Source of the DNA: Artemia franciscana
Lineage: Eukaryota > Arthropoda > Branchiopoda > Anostraca > Artemiidae
Direction: 5' to 3'
Length of the DNA: 64,000 bases
NCBI RefSeq assembly: GCF_032884065.1
Contig: NC_088871.1
Span: forward strand, 12,376,393-12,440,392
Both the position numbers and the translations under genes were made by a program. Each line of letters starts with the position of its first letter. Positions within the stretch are counted from its first letter, which is position 1. Under the pieces are notes generated by a model that made no database searches, was not told where the DNA came from, and saw only the letters and a program-made list of their open reading frames with translations. Positions 63,722 to 64,000 of this stretch are shown piece after piece.

Positions 63722-63985
63722 CTTCCCAAGGGGTTGGCGTGCCGAACATGCAATCCAGTAAGCCTCAAGGTAGCGCTTCGAGTCCTGGTGTCGCTGATTA
63801 TTTGGTTGGACTAAGAATCAATGGTGTTACTCTGTAAGCTCAACAAGAGTCAACCTAGCTCCTTATAGGTGCCTAGAGGATCTTGGAGGAAAGACACGGG
63901 AAGCGTGAAATGATTTGCCGATGGTTCGAAGGTAGAGAATCAGGACATCAGTACCTACGCTACGCGGATCATTGTTTGCATTCGA
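63722..63985 (+). mobile_element. tRNA-derived SINE, family 2, copy 2
   Basis: The tRNA-like head has GGGTTGGCGTGCCG (A-box-like) and CTTCGAGTCCTGG (B box at about 63777). The body shares ACTCTGTAAGCTCAACA, then AGAGTCAACCTAGCTC and a GGTGCCTAGAGGATCTTGG-type block with the copy at 23970. It may be cut by the window end. No target duplication was resolved. Confidence 0.65.
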
Positions 63986-64000
63986 AAAAGTTTTTCTTTT

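Overview
This is a eukaryotic nuclear window, AT-rich and dense in repeats, with two conserved protein genes separated by GT-AG introns. The gene sequences are animal. Dispersed repeats (the 'GTAAGGAGCGAC' foldbacks, the minisatellite-bearing elements that open with a GTCTGT run, abundant TA tracts) remind me of brine shrimp (Artemia) DNA. The species call is recollection, not something the sequence proves; 'arthropod, probably crustacean' is safer.

Layout. 319-9045 (+): exocyst subunit Sec8/EXOC4, with a 113-nt first coding exon, a 6.1-kb intron and one 2.5-kb exon holding the rest (862 aa predicted). The intron holds a hAT-like transposon (1484-6025, exact 8-bp target duplication) carrying other repeats. 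9046-13192: intergenic, between convergent genes. 13193-27487 (-): a complete six-exon gene for dimeric dihydrodiol dehydrogenase (DHDH, 336 aa predicted, Lys97 and Tyr180 both present). Its introns hold SINEs with target duplications, LINE remnants, a tandem pair of foldback elements and microsatellites. 27.5-31.3 kb: degenerate tandem repeats, long A-rich AAAACTAAAA tracts and Helitron pieces (duplicated 5' end, helicase C-terminus, double hairpin 3' end). 31.3-42.3 kb: no gene recognised; SINE, degenerate satellite and a second copy of the minisatellite element. 42.35-43.73 kb: a 254-bp satellite. 43.7-54.35 kb: a broken Polinton/adintovirus-like element with recognisable polymerase B, packaging ATPase, virion core protein, protease, zinc ribbon and integrase. 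54.2-64 kb: tandem repeats, foldbacks, a LINE reverse transcriptase remnant, a SINE and one unexplained coding-like stretch (55.6-56.1 kb).

How the parts relate. The two host genes are unrelated in function: vesicle tethering at the plasma membrane, and NADP-dependent sugar/diol oxidation. Most of the window is layered transposon and satellite DNA. The most informative items are the nested hAT insertion, the almost intronless Sec8, the Helitron terminus and the fossil virus-like element beside a satellite.
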